NCBI GenBank assembly: GCA_963971535.1
Contig: OZ020601.1
Location: 25,685,880-25,749,879, forward strand
DNA from: Notolepis coatsorum
Taxonomy: Eukaryota; Chordata; Actinopteri; Aulopiformes; Paralepididae
Direction of reading: 5' to 3'
DNA: 64,000 bases
Part shown: positions 44,230-59,035 of the stretch, piece after piece
Layout of the letters: each line of letters starts with the position of its first letter
How positions within the stretch are numbered: the stretch's first letter is position 1
Translations under genes and position numbers: made by a program
The notes under the pieces: generated by a model
The model's database searches: none
The model's input: only the letters and a program-made list of their open reading frames with translations
Told to the model about the DNA's origin: nothing

Positions 44230-44575
44230 TCCACCATTGTGGGGTAAGTACATTTACATTTAGTCATTTAGCTGACGCTTTTATCCAAAGCGACTTACAA
44301 GTTCTGTACGACAAGTCATCAGGAAGGGTACAACTCTATCAGCTGAGTAACAATGTTCATCAAAGTGTTGCGTGTTACAGTGTAGGTTAGTTTATTAGGA
44401 CAAGTGCATGACAGTAAGGTTAGTTAGGGTTAGAGTATTTAATTTTTTTTTATTATATATTATTACTTCAGATAATGGTTGAAGAAGTGCGTCTTTAGTC
44501 GACGGCGGAAGATTGGACGGGTTTTGGCTGTCCTAACTGGGGTGGGTAGTTCATTCCACCATTGTGGGGCAAGGA
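44230..44575 (-). mobile_element. Second L2 3'-end fragment, head to tail
   Basis: Same start (GTACATTTACATTTAGTCAT) and same truncation point (CCACCATTGTGGGG) as the neighbouring copy. Confidence 0.75.
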
Positions 44576-44759
44576 CTGAGAAGCCTATGGAAGCATGTTG
44601 TTACTGAGATCACATCACTAAAGACACAGGGGTCTTCTATAACATGTCTGTCTGCTCAAAATGTACCTTTATACCTATACAACAAGGACAACAGAATTAT
44701 TAATGACCATGTTGTTCCTGGAGACTGGCATCATCTATCTTTTAAAAAATGAAGAGCTT

Positions 44760-45230
44760 GTCTACAGCCAGTAGCATTGTCAGCACTGAGCAGAGAGCCC
44801 TTAGCGGGATTAACATAATACATCCAAATTATGTCAAGAGTTCCTGAAAGCGTTGCAGCTGGCTATTGTAATATTTTATTTGGCATACTCCAAATAAATA
44901 TCGCTGTGGACCTTTTACGTATTTGTTCATGTTGTTATCTTTGCTCCAGGGCAAGTTCTGTTCCGCAGGTGAAATCAGCAGTTTAAATGTGTCGCAGATC
45001 TTCCTCCTCAGAATCAGTTCCTCAAGAGGACATGGAGGAATTCCCGACAAACCACAGTATCAAACTTGTGCTGTTTTCTAGAATACCCCACATTTTACTG
45101 TATGCTGTGTACCGCCACGGATTTCCCTGAATTGATTTGATTCCAATTCACAATGTTTATTGTTAATTGACAATGATCCCCATTTCACAAGATCCCGATT
45201 CGATTAAACGATTTGGTTAGGGATGTTTCA
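44760..45230. repeat. Local duplication, copy 1 (paralogue at 47700-48060)
   Basis: Shared blocks: AAATTATGTCAAGAGTTC, TTGTGGACCTTTTA or its variant, ACATGGAGGAATTCC, CAAACTTGTGCTGTTTTCTA and GAATACCCCACATTTTACT. Same orientation, about 3 kb apart. Confidence 0.8.
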
Positions 45231-45539
45231 GTTACAATACAAATTTTGATTGGATATGAAAGAGATTCTCAGAGAGCTAATGCTTTAAATTGTACAAGGA
45301 ACCCTCTAGCGGATTGACTGAGCTCTTGATACACGGACCAACACCAGACAACAATGAATTTTGTGGCTATAAAAGGTTTGTTTACGTTAGTAATGCTTGT
45401 AAATACTGGAGTAGAACAGCAGATCTAGTATATTCATATTTACAAGGGGATTAGAAAGTTGTAGTGTATTTCCCTTCTACAAATTAAACGTTTAAATAAT
45501 GTCTAACTCAAACCCACATTGATATTCATTCATTCAACC
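45231..45539. other. Unrecognised interval
   Basis: No gene or repeat end recognised. Confidence 0.4.
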
Positions 45540-45893
45540 TATTTATATTTACCATATATATATTTATCCACATCTGTCTGAATATACCTTCATATAATCC
45601 TTTCTACATACCTGTATATATATATATATATATCCCTTACCGTTATGCCACTGCCATAGTGTTTTTTATACCTGTATCACCGTATATAATAATACTGTAA
45701 CCGTGTACATACATCAGATTAGCATTATTACTCAGTAGTACTAATTTATATATACTCCAGTTTAATCACTATACATTGTATATTGTTAATGCACTGTACT
45801 GTTACATTTGGACTCTGGTTAGATGCCAACTTCTTTTCGTTGTACTATACTTGTGCTGTATGATGACAATACATTTGAATCTAATCTAATCTT
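45540..45893 (+). mobile_element. LINE 3' UTR and tail
   Basis: Ends TTCTTTTCGTTGTACTATAC..TGTATGATGACAATACATTT then GAATCTAATCTAATC, a widespread fish LINE terminus. Confidence 0.6.
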
Positions 45894-46056
45894 TATTTTT
45901 TTCTTGATCAAAATCATTGAGGTATGATGATATGGTCAAATAAATCATGGATTAGGGCTTTAAGTGCACAGAGAAAAACATAACTCCATTAGACCTTCAC
46001 TTACAACAGTATTCATAAGTCACATTCAGGCCCGCCCAGTGTCCCTAAATGAAACA

Positions 46057-46142
<86 letters not shown>
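46057..46142. repeat. (GTT)n microsatellite
   Basis: About 28 repeats; it generates an artefactual poly-Cys frame. Confidence 0.97.
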
Positions 46143-46559
46143 GTTAATTTTTTTTTATAGATGGAATCAAGACTTGTTTTGGGCAGACAGATACTGTATA
46201 GAATACTGGTTCAGAAGGCTTACTACAAATGTGTCCCATTGTAGAATAATTATTTGAACACTGAGACTGCATTGTATTCATAGCAGATTGGTTGAATTGT
46301 AAGCACCCATTAAATAACTAAAATAAAGCATATGTGGTAAGAGTTGTACCTATTAGGTAAAAATGATTCCGTTAACATTAAATAAAATGTCATAAAACAT
46401 CACATCTGTATTTATAATAGTGTCCCCGTGTTAGAAAGGCTTCATGTATGAATATACATAATCTATTTATCTAGAAATCCTGTTTAAGGTTGGCTCAGGA
46501 TCAGATTTGATGCTGTAATTATAATTATTACATTATAATTATGATGCTTCAATAATGAC
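46143..46559. other. Unrecognised AT-rich interval
   Basis: No gene recognised. Confidence 0.4.
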
Positions 46560-46935
46560 AAGGACGAATCAAACATGATAGGTCAACACCTGCCCAGACG
46601 AATCAAACATGATAGGTCAACACCTGGCCAGACGAATCAAACATGATAGGTCAACACCTGCCCAGACGAATCAAACATGATAGGTCAACACCTGGCCAGA
46701 CTAATCAAACATGATAGGTCAACACCTGCCCAGACGAATCAAACATGATAGGTCAACACCTGCCCAGACGAATCAAACATGATAGGTCAACACCTGCCCA
46801 GACGAATCAAACATGATAGGTCAACACCTGCCCAGACGAATCAAACATGATAGGTCAACACCTGGCCAGACGAATCAAACATGATAGGTCAACACCTGCC
46901 CAGACGAATCAAACATGATAGGTCAATACCTGCCC
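46560..46935. repeat. 34-bp minisatellite, ~11 copies
   Basis: Unit CAGACGAATCAAACATGATA plus GGTCAACACCTGCC, with GCC/GGC variants. Confidence 0.95.
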
Positions 46936-47094
46936 AGAGATGGTGACATGGTAGAGACATGTCCTCAAACCTTTGTTCAAAGACCCTTGAATTTATATCA
47001 GGCTGTGGCCCCACATTTAAGATATTCCTTTATTGATCCCCTTGCAGGTGACCAATAGGTGCAGTCAATGGAAGGTGCAGATGAGGGTCTGTAT

Positions 47095-47350
47095 ACTCTT
47101 TAGTCATAATAAGAGTCATAATACACACTGCGCTAGAGTCTGCAGGGTTTAGTAGTTAAGAGTCATAATACACACTGCTATAGAGTCTGCAGGGTTTAGT
47201 TAAGAGTCATAATACACACTGTTCTAGAGTCTGCAGGGTTTAGTGCTTAAGAGTCATAATACACACTGCTATAGAGTCTGTGAGGGTTTAGTGGTTAAGA
47301 GTCATAATACACACTGCTCTAGAATCTGTGCAGGGTTTAGTAGTTAAGAG
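47095..47350. repeat. ~45-bp minisatellite, ~5 copies
   Basis: Unit AGAGTCATAATACACACTGC plus AGAGTCTGCAGGGTTTAGT; period 44-47 bp. Confidence 0.9.
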
Positions 47351-47369
47351 TTAGACATTCCTAACAGTT

Positions 47370-47635
47370 GTCAAGTTCTGCCACCGTTAGTAGATCAAAT
47401 TTGATACGGTTTTGTCTCAGGCCATCTGAAAAGATTTTGGTTGTTGAATATCATAATTCTGTAGCTGTCTATACTGTAGTTGAGGAGATGACGGTGGATA
47501 AAGTGAAACCTGTGATCAGAATAGTCACTCTTACATATTCTATTCTAACTTGTATTCCCGCTTTTTATGGGGACTCCCTGGAAGCCCCGGAAGGACCCCT
47601 GGGGTCCCCAGACCCTATGTTGAGAACCACTGTCC
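47370..47635. mobile_element. hAT-like fragment (AGAACCACTG end)
   Basis: Right end GGGGTCCCCAGACCCTATGT then TGAGAACCACTG, related to 38120-38420. Part of this end recurs at 48050-48080. Confidence 0.55.
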
Positions 47636-47699
47636 TACTCTGTCTCCCTATCAGTCTTCCAACTGTATCAACAAAGAGGGAATACTACAGGCGGCCCCT

Positions 47700-48060
47700 T
47701 AAAATAGACACAATGTATCCAGTTGAACCGTGTCTAATCCTGTCTTATTCAGAGCTCTTGAGCAGAAGAGCCTTTAGTTGGATTAACATTTAAATCCAAA
47801 TTATGTCAAGAGTTCTTGAAAAATAATTGCATTTAATTAATATTTTATTTTGCGTACTCCAAAGAAATATCCTTGTGGACCTTTTAAATATTTTTGTATG
47901 TTTGTTATTTTTGACATGGAGGAATTCCAGCCAAACCACAGCATCAAACTTGTGCTGTTTTCTAGAATACCCCACATTTTACTATAGGCTGGGTATCGCC
48001 ACCGATTTCCCCAAATCGATTAGATTCTGATTCACAAGGTCCCGATTCGATTCCCCAGAC
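47700..48060. repeat. Local duplication, copy 2, with a third partial copy
   Basis: Matches 44760-45230. TCTCCCTATCAGTCTTCCAA and CAGCTGAACTGTGTCT-like segments at 47640-47740 recur at 48095-48175. Confidence 0.8.
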
Positions 48061-48426
48061 CCTATGTTGAGAGCCACTGCCCTACTTTGTCTCCCTATCA
48101 GTCTTCCAACTGTATCAAAGGAACACTACGTGGTGGACAACAAAGATAAAGAGTCAACGTATCCAGCTGAACTGTGTCTCATCCTGTTCTAATTCAAAGC
48201 TCCTGAGAGCTTCATTGACTGCAGTGGACAAACCAAATCAACAGTCTGATAGTTAGATGAATCAACGGCTTCTCTGCTGGGAAGCAAGAGAGAATGACTC
48301 AACACAATCAGTCATGTAATGAGAAGTCATTAACTGTAGTCAGCGGTACTCACTATTGTAAAGTATATGATTTAGATCTGAGATAACTGGTTGTCATGGT
48401 GACTGGTGGGCCCCAGCCAAGGTAAT

Positions 48427-48690
<264 letters not shown>

Positions 48691-49360
48691 TGCTTAATCC
48701 ATCACAGTGACTGAGTTGATAGATCATTTATATTCCTTTTTGTAGAGAAAAAAAAGATATGTGTAAGATTTGCTAATTAATATTGAATTAATATTGAATA
48801 CTATTAAGAAGAAAAATGTATAGGTCTGAAAGTAGTAAACTACACACGTTGCCTTTTTAAAAGTGCTGTTGAAACAGAGTTTCACAGATGTATATAAGGT
48901 ATATATGTATATAAAGTTCAAGTACAAGTTAAATTTGTTAAAGGCCCAATTCAGATTTAGTTTTGACCATATACATTAGGGTTATATACAAATACATTCT
49001 GTAAGAATTTGATTTAGATGGGAAGATATGCTATTTGGAACTTTCTTGATCAAAATATAGGTCTGTTTAACTCCAATGTTCACAAACATTACCCATGTAA
49101 ACAAATCTATACCGCTGTTTAAAAATATATATATATATTTGTAGACACCTGAATATGTCTAACAATAATTCAATGTGTCTAACTTTAATTCCTTGCATTC
49201 TACTGTGTTCACAATGACGTTGTGTAACTTGCTGACCCCTCTTGATCCTCCATATCCTAACATTGACACTTAATAGTGGGACATGATACAGGTACCGCCA
49301 GGGGGAGCTGGTGGCGACGTTGGGCAGGGGAGACGCAGGTGAAGAAGGATGGGCTCAGGG
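48691..49360. other. Unrecognised AT-rich interval
   Basis: No gene or repeat end recognised. Confidence 0.4.
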
Positions 49361-49593
49361 TGGCTTGTATCCTTTCGGCAACAAACAAGCCCTTCCGCGT
49401 TGCTCTGATTGGCCAGCGATCTACACTCGTTTCGCCACTACGCCTGTGCGAGCGCGCGCATGCGCATGAGCCGGAATACTATCCTCGAGTTAACCTAATT
49501 TATACAAATGGAAGTATTGATTTCGCCGTAACGAATCATTAAAAAAATATACCGTTAACTGGAATATGTTGTTTCTTTACACATATGTTGGAT
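49361..49593 (+). repeat. Promoter-like repeat, copy 1
   Basis: About 230 bp, nearly identical to 58803-59035 in inverted orientation. Contains an NRF1-type GCGCATGCGC (49456-49465) and an inverted CCAAT (GATTGGCC). One frame ends LIYTNGSIDFAVTNH in both copies. Confidence 0.8.
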
Positions 49594-49595
49594 CA

Positions 49596-49755
49596 GGGCC
49601 GCCTGGGAGAAATGCGAGGCCCTGTGCGAGATTTAAACGCGAGGCCCCCCCCCCCCCCTAAAGGTAATTTTTCTTTTTCTTTTTTCATACAGTCAACATA
49701 TGCTTAAATAATAGCGCTGCCCGAGGCTGGGCATGATACAGTCAACATATAGCAA
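49596..49755 (+). mobile_element. hAT-like terminal block 'CAGGGCCGCC', copy 2
   Basis: CAGGGCCGCCTGGGAGAAAT..AATAGCGCTGCCCGAGGCTG, as at 24988-25170. It directly follows the promoter-like repeat, as does its relative on the other strand near 57779. Confidence 0.6.
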
Positions 49756-49960
49756 GAGAGAGAGAGAGAGAGAGAGAGCTCCCGTTCTACAGTCAATATA
49801 CAGTGTTATCGCTTTGTAACACTGTACAAATTTCTCCACAACACACATGTACAAGTGGCAGTAATGCAGAAAATCCAGCAAGGGAAGAAGCAGTGTAGAA
49901 AACAGGTGGAGTTTTTGCCTAGCAATGGGAATGCTTTGGCTGTATGTGTAGATCAGTGGT

Positions 49961-52438
<2,478 letters not shown>

Positions 52439-53397
52439 GTGGTCACCAACCTTTTTAAGCCCAATATCACGTTTTTTTTTTATTTTTGGTGAAGGCAAGA
52501 TCTACCTATTGAAGCGTTGAGAGAAAAAGACAGCCAAGATTGTACTTTAAACTAAATGACTTATTTGCCTGTATTCTAATTACATGCAATGCTTTGGTCC
52601 AACATTAAAACGTCAAAGTAGAACTATTATGTACTTTCTCAGTCAGCGCTAAGTGCAGTCATCTTATGCAGCATCACTTTTCACATCAAAACAAAAGTAG
52701 AACTGTAATGTGGACTTTCTCATATTATTAACATTGACAAACATATTTACAATTAGCATTTTATAAAGTAGAACTGTAATGTGTACTTTCTCAGTCAGTG
52801 CTAAGTGCAGTCAGTGCTAAGTGTAGCATCACTTTTCACATCAGAACAAAAGTAGAACTGTAATGTGGACTTTCTCATATTATTAACATTGACAAACATA
52901 TTTACAATTAGCATTTTATAAAGTAGAACTGTAATGTGTACTTTCTCAGTCAGTGCTAAGTGCAGCATCATTTTCACATCAAAACAAAAGTAGAACTGTA
53001 TGTGTACTTTCTCAGTCAGTGCTAAGTGCAGCATCACTTTTCACATCAAAACAAAGGTAGAACTGTAATGTGGACTCTCAGGGTAAGATCTAATTTCTTT
53101 CTTTTTTTTCTTTTCTTTTTAATTTTCATGGAAAGATCTATAGGGACAGTCTCAAAGATCGACCAGTCGATCAAGATCGACGGGTTGGTGACCACTGGTG
53201 TAGATAGACGTACACACTCTAGTGTTGATGTCTTTGTTTACAAGGCTTCAGGTATGGTTGCTCTGCTACAAACACAGTAGAGCAGCTGTGTGCACATCCA
53301 ACCTGTTTTAGGCCAGGTGCAGGATAAAACTAAATGTGACTGAAGGAAAAATTGCAATGAACTGACCGACACAATTGACAACTATAAGCAATGCAAT

Positions 53398-54088
53398 CAG
53401 TGGCGTCCTTTCAGTAAAAGGCAAGGTATGGCGAGGAGGGGGGGGGGGGGGGGGGTGAAGGGGGGTTTCCCTCCCCTTGGTGGATTTTTTTTGTCAAATC
53501 AGTTGTGCAATAGTCACTTTTGGTGAGTTGTTTCTATACAATTCAGTTATATGACATTTAGGTATGACACAGGACTACACAAGCATTTTTAGTATAGAAA
53601 TGTGTCAACAGACTAAAGCAGGGAACCACAATATTTTGCATACGAATTATGCAGAATGTAATATCATAACTGTCTATTACTTTTCTTTAGGTACGGTTTT
53701 GAGGTGTGTGTTCAACAGAATGTAGTATCAAAAACACATTCACAAAAAGTATGGGTTACTGAATGCTGAACTGCACTATTATAATCACTAAGCCAGACCT
53801 TACCTGTGTCCCTGTATCACTTGTCTCTGCTGTCCTTTGATAAAAAAAACGTCCCTATGTCCATTTTCCTTCTTTTTTGGGCATATTTCAGTTAGTCACA
53901 GTAAAAGTCACCTAGTAAAAGTGAGATAATTGACAATATCAAAACATGCTAGGGCTTCGTTCATAATGTTGACATTCAAATTCTAAATCAACATAAAAAA
54001 ATGTAATTTTTTTTTTTTTTTTTTTTACATTTTTATTTGCCAAGGTATGGCGAGTGCCATACCTTGCCATACCAAATGGACGCCCCTG
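53398..54088. mobile_element. CAGTGGCGTCC-type hAT, 691 bp, 8-bp duplication
   Basis: Ends CAGTGGCGTCCTTTCAG and, inverted, CAGGGGCGTCCATTTGG. AATGCAAT flanks it exactly (53390-53397, 54089-54096). GGCAAGGTATGGCGAG is near both ends. Non-coding; it has a G-run and a T-run. Confidence 0.92.
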
Positions 54089-54097
54089 AATGCAATG

Positions 54098-54360
<263 letters not shown>

Positions 54361-54599
54361 ACAGCTAAGATGAGCCCCTAAAGGATATTCAACTTTTAAT
54401 GGAAGAACAAAACAGAAGGAAAAGATAACTTCACAAAGGCAACATGAATATACATAGATCCAAAAGGACAAAGATCAACACTTAAATCCAAAGAGAAGTT
54501 TCAAGTTTCTTCAAGTTTCTTTAATAGTTGTCATACAGAAGTACAGAATACTTTTATACAAAATGCTTCTTACTGTTTCGCTCCAGAGACTGTGCTAGA

Positions 54600-55740
54600 C
54601 AAGATAGTATGAAATAAAATAGTATAGCATGTAAAATAGAAGTAAAAAAAAAAATCACAGTGTTCAGTATAGACATATGTACAGTGTTCGATGCAGAATA
54701 GAAGTAACTGAGTTACCATACAATATACAATATACTATGCAATGTACTAATACTGAAACGGAGGGCTAGGGCCTCCACAGGGTGCGTTTGATGGAACTGG
54801 CGGACACTATGGGGTTGTAACACCCGTTAAAGAATTACACAGAGGCGTGCTGCAGTTACTGGTTGTTATTTGATAGATTTCCAGGTGTGGTTGTCTACAG
54901 AGGAATACAATACAGTATACATTAATAACACAGTAGTGATGTACATAAACAAGAATATCCATTAGTAGTATAATGCAAATAGTAACTAGAGCATTCACTT
55001 AACCAGAGTTAATATACATAACCTACATAACCTATGTAGGGAATTACTCCTTCAGTGCATGTAAACAGTATAGGTAGGTGGACTGTAAACCAGGTGTAAG
55101 ATACATTCAGTTCACTAGGGGTAATGAGTGAGTTATAGTTATAGCTTAGGCTAGCTAACGTGCGTCTAAGCTAGCCACGCAACGCAGCAGCATATCATAG
55201 GAGGGGCAACGTAAGTTGGCTAACGTGTAGCTAAGCTAACGGCGCAGTGTTTCAGTAATGGGGGGAATGACGTCAACAGGAATGGATCAGCGGGGACGCA
55301 CTAAGTACAGAGTAAACTGAATGAACGAACTAAACGCAGGTACAGTACTCACGTTCATTGACGCACACGTTATCCCATGGGGACAGGGTAAACTACTACA
55401 GCACGTCGTTAGACGGTAACACTGAGACCGGCTCGCTCACGTTAAAGGGGAGGAACTCTTAGAGGACCGGTACAGAACAAAGTAGTCGTCAGACAATAAC
55501 ACTGAGACCGGCTCGCTCACGTTAAAGGGGAGGAACTCTTAGAGGACCGGTACAGAACAAAGTAGTCGTCAGACAATAACACTGAGACCAGCTCGCTCAC
55601 ATTAAAGGGGAGGAACTCTTAAAGGGTCAGTACAGAACAAAGTAGTCTTATTAGCAGGGCTTTCCTACAAATACAATACTATATAGTTCAGAGCAGAAAT
55701 GGGATGAGGTACAATTTAGGTACAATTTACAGTAAGGTGT
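54600..55740. mobile_element. Insertion in the LINE 3' UTR, possibly LTR-related
   Basis: Absent from LINE copy 1. It contains TGTAACACCCGTTAAAG near 54817, a typical fish LTR start, and an 80-bp triplication (55411-55650). I could not fix both ends or a target duplication. Confidence 0.4.
55411..55650. repeat. 80-bp tandem repeat, three copies
   Basis: ACTGAGACCGGCTCGCTCAC starts at 55421, 55501 and 55581. Confidence 0.95.
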
Positions 55741-57109
55741 ACGAGTTGTAGTGCAAATCCTTTACCAATAAATATAAAGTGTAAAGTGTGTTTAGGTGAT
55801 CTAAAGTGTGGAGAGTGGGTGCTGCAGTGTGTTGTTTGTTTAAGTGAGTGTGTGCGTGTGGGTGTGTGTGCTGTGTGCATTTGATGGTTGTTGCATAGTG
55901 TTTATTGTTCGTTGAGCAGCCTGATGGCCTGGGGATATAAGCTTCTTCTGAGTCTTTCTGTGCTCGCCTTAAGACGCCGGTATCGCTTGCCTGACCGCAG
56001 CAGTTCAAAGAGGCAGTTGTTCGGGTGGTTGGAGTCCTTGATGATTCTCTTAGCCTTACCCCTGCACCGCTTGTTGTAAATGTTCTGGAGGGTGGGAAGC
56101 CCCCCTCCAATTGTGCGTTCGGCTGAACGTGTCACTCTTTGTAGTCTGCTACGGTCTTGTGCAGTGCTATTCCCAAACCAGGAGGTGATGTTGCCAGTCA
56201 AGATGCTCTCTATTGTACATGAGTAGAAGTTCTTAAGGATCTTCTGACTGACTTGGAACTTCCTTAGGCGCCTGTCGTGCCTTCTTCACAACACTGTCAA
56301 TGTGTGTGGTCCATGTCAAGTCCTCGGATATGTGGGCTCCGAGGTACTTGAAACTGTTCACTCTCTCAACCGGTGCCCCGTCGATGCTGAGGGGGCTGTA
56401 GTCCTTGACCCCCGACCTCCTGAAGTCCACAATCATCTCTTTTGTTTTGCTGACGTTCAGGGAGAGGCAGTTCTCCTGACACCACTGTGACAGATTCTCT
56501 ACCTCTTCCAGGTAGGCCCTCTCGTCGTTGGCAGAGATCAGGCCCACCACTACTGTGTCATCAGCAAATTTGATGATTGTGTTGTTGTTCCGCTGTGCCA
56601 CGCAGTCATGTGTGTACAGGGAGTAGAGGAGGGGGCTCAGAACACAGCCCTGGGGGGCCCCTATGTTGAGCGTGATGGATGAGGAGGTGCAGTTGCCTGC
56701 TCTTACCACCTGGGGTCTGCCCGTGAGGAAGTCCAAGACCCACTGGCAGAGGTCATAGTTCAAGCCCAGGTCCCTGAGCTTGGCTATGAGTTTGGAGGGG
56801 ACTATGGTATTGAATGCTGAGCTGTAGTCGATGAACAGCATATTCACATAGTTCCCCTGCCTCTTGTCCAGGTGTGATGCTGCTGTGTGCAGCACATGGG
56901 CTATGGCGTCCTCCGTGGACCTGTTAGGGCGGTATGCAAATTGCAGGGGGTCCAGGTTGATGGGGAGGGAGGAACAGATGTAGCCCTTCACTAGCTTCTC
57001 AAAGCACAGAAGAGGGTCTATACCAGAGAAAACAAAGTAGCAAGGAGCCAACGGCCGACATCAGCTAAATAGGCTAACTGCAAATAGAGTAGCCAGGTAC
57101 TGACACCAG

Positions 57110-57385
57110 GTACACACCGTTAGCTACGACAGCTAGCCGGCCCGCTTGGCTCAATATAACGTTAGCTACGTTAGCTAGCCGGCCCGCTTGGCTCAACATA
57201 ACGTCTACGACAGCTAGCCGGCCCGCTAGCTCAACATAACGTTGGCTACGATAGTTAGCCGGCCCGCTAGCTCAACATAACATTAGCTACGATAGCTAGC
57301 CGGCCCGCTAGCTCAACATAAGTTTAGCTACGATAGCTAGCCGGCCCGCTGGTCCAACAGAACGTCAGCTACGATAGCTAGCCGA
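57110..57385. repeat. 41-bp minisatellite, ~6.5 copies
   Basis: AGCTAGCCGGCCCGC recurs at about 57131, 57173, 57212, 57253, 57294, 57335 and 57376 with AACATAACGTTAGCTACGA between. Confidence 0.93.
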
Positions 57386-57594
57386 AATAGTCAGACGCAG
57401 CTGACGCACGCCGGCCGACTGTACACATGTAACCCCTCCCTTCGTTGAAACCAATAGAATGTCTGCTGCAGAGCCCCAGAGCTCCAATAGTGTATCTGCA
57501 GAGCCGCAGAGCCAGGAACAAGTCAGACACATTCTACAAACGTGTCTAATGTGAAATATATAAGCATATAAGCAAAACTAGATTTTAGGTCTGT
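57386..57594. other. Short unresolved interval
   Basis: CAGAGCC words are duplicated at 57465-57510. No gene seen. Confidence 0.4.
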
Positions 57595-57779
57595 GATGAA
57601 CAAGGGCCTCACGGGAAGGGGGGCCTCGCAAAAAAAAATAAAAATAAAAAAAATAATAAAAAAATAATAAATAAAAAATATTTTTCTTTTCTTTTTTTTC
57701 TTTTTTTTTTGTGCGAGGCCCCCCTTCCCGCGAGGCCCTGTGCGACCGCACTGCTCGCACACACCCTGAGGCGGCCCTG
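57595..57779 (-). mobile_element. hAT-like terminal block 'CAGGGCCGCC', diverged copy 3
   Basis: On the minus strand CAGGGCCGCCTCAGGG..CGCACAGGGCCTCGCGGG, then an A/T-rich middle and a mirrored GCGAGGCCCCCC. The two GAGGCCC blocks face each other, forming a loose fold-back. Confidence 0.55.
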
Positions 57780-57780
57780 T

Positions 57781-58804
57781 GTTGGATTATGTAATTGGTT
57801 TGTCATGACAAACCAATAGAAAATCGTGAATTAACCGGTGGTTATCCTATTTTATTACATGGCGTTTTAACATTCGCCGAAATGCTTGATTGTGATTGGT
57901 CAATAGCGCTCGTCAGAGGTCCGTTATTACTCGATAACGGACCTCTGCCGAGTAATAATGACCGCTGTGCGCAGCTGTACACTGCATCAGTGCAGCCAAT
58001 CAGACACACCTGCCGGCTGCTGGCGAAGCTGCCAGCGATGACAGCGGAGCGACAGAACAGAACTGCGTCTGCATTTGATCTCGTCTTGTCGATGGTGTAA
58101 AATGAATTAGGTATATATTGTTAGTAAGTTAGCCATGTAATAAGCGGGATAATGTATAGCTATACTCGGTCATTGTCGCAAAATAATTGACCTTCACTAC
58201 GTTTAAAGAACACCTCGGCGAGGCGCCTCGGTGTTCTAAACTCCGTGTCGGTCAATTATTTTGCGACAATAACCTCGTAGCTATACATTATGAACGGTGG
58301 GGCTAATCGAAAGGACTGGACACGGACAAGTTAAACAGCAATCAATTAATTTAATATAACAGTCCGGTTCTGTGTTTGTTGGTGTCTGTAGATTGTTGGT
58401 GAACAACTAACTTTAGGTTAGTTTTAACGTTAGCTAGCAGCAGGGATGGACGCCTTTGTGCAAATGCAGGCAGCTACAGGCACTCGAGGTGGAAGAGCTG
58501 CTGAATTTAATCGGCAGGAGAGAGAGAGCTCGTCAAAGGCGGATATATCCCTGTGGCTGTGGTGTGGTTGTAGGCACGAAAATGCAGCTCGAACTACCTG
58601 TTATATTAAATTAATTGATTGCTGTTTAACTTGTCTGTGTCCAGTCCTTTCGATTAGCCCCACCGTTCATTGTAAACAATGATGCATGTAATTATATTAA
58701 CATTACTGTGTGTTGTTGTAGCTATGTTAATATAATACGATAACCACTGGTTAATTCGCGATTTTTTATTGGTTTGTCATGACAAACCAATTACATAATC
58801 CAAC
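57781..58804. mobile_element. Multi-palindrome element of ~1.02 kb
   Basis: Outer arms 57781-57850 and 58735-58804 are about 70 bp with few mismatches; each contains a perfect 24-bp palindrome (left one at 57794-57817). Inside are a perfect 14-bp stem (57914-57927/57934-57947), a ~40-bp stem (58151-58192/58250-58289) and a 72-bp stem with one mismatch (58291-58362/58598-58669). No transposase is recognised; superfamily unknown. Confidence 0.8.
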
Positions 58805-59035
58805 ATATGTGTAAAGACACAACATATTCCAGTTAACGATATATTTTTTTAATGATTCGTTACGGCGAAATCAATACTTCCATTTGTATAAATTAGGTTA
58901 ACTCGAGGATAGTATTCCGGCTCATGCGCATGCACGCGCTCGCACGGGCGTAGGGGCAAAACGAGCGTAGATCGCTGGCCAATCAGAGCAACGCGGAAGA
59001 ACTTATTTGTTGCCGAAATGATACAAGCCTCAGGG
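58803..59035 (-). repeat. Promoter-like repeat, copy 2 (inverted to 49361-49593)
   Basis: Shares CGTTACGGCGAAATCAATAC, TTCCATTTGTATAAATTAGG, TCATGCGCATGC and GCTGGCCAATCAGAGCAACG with copy 1. Confidence 0.8.

Larger units (their letters stand above)
54500..57030 (-). pseudogene. LINE copy 2 (same family as 6680-7745), interrupted
   Basis: Minus strand from about 57030: [69 protein letters not shown] (catalytic), [38 protein letters not shown], then a frame change near 56260 and the C-terminus to 55902. The 3' end (CTTCTGTATGACAACTATTA) is at 54505-54600. About 1.1 kb of foreign DNA (roughly 54600-55740) splits the 3' UTR. It is 5'-truncated and inactive. Confidence 0.88.
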
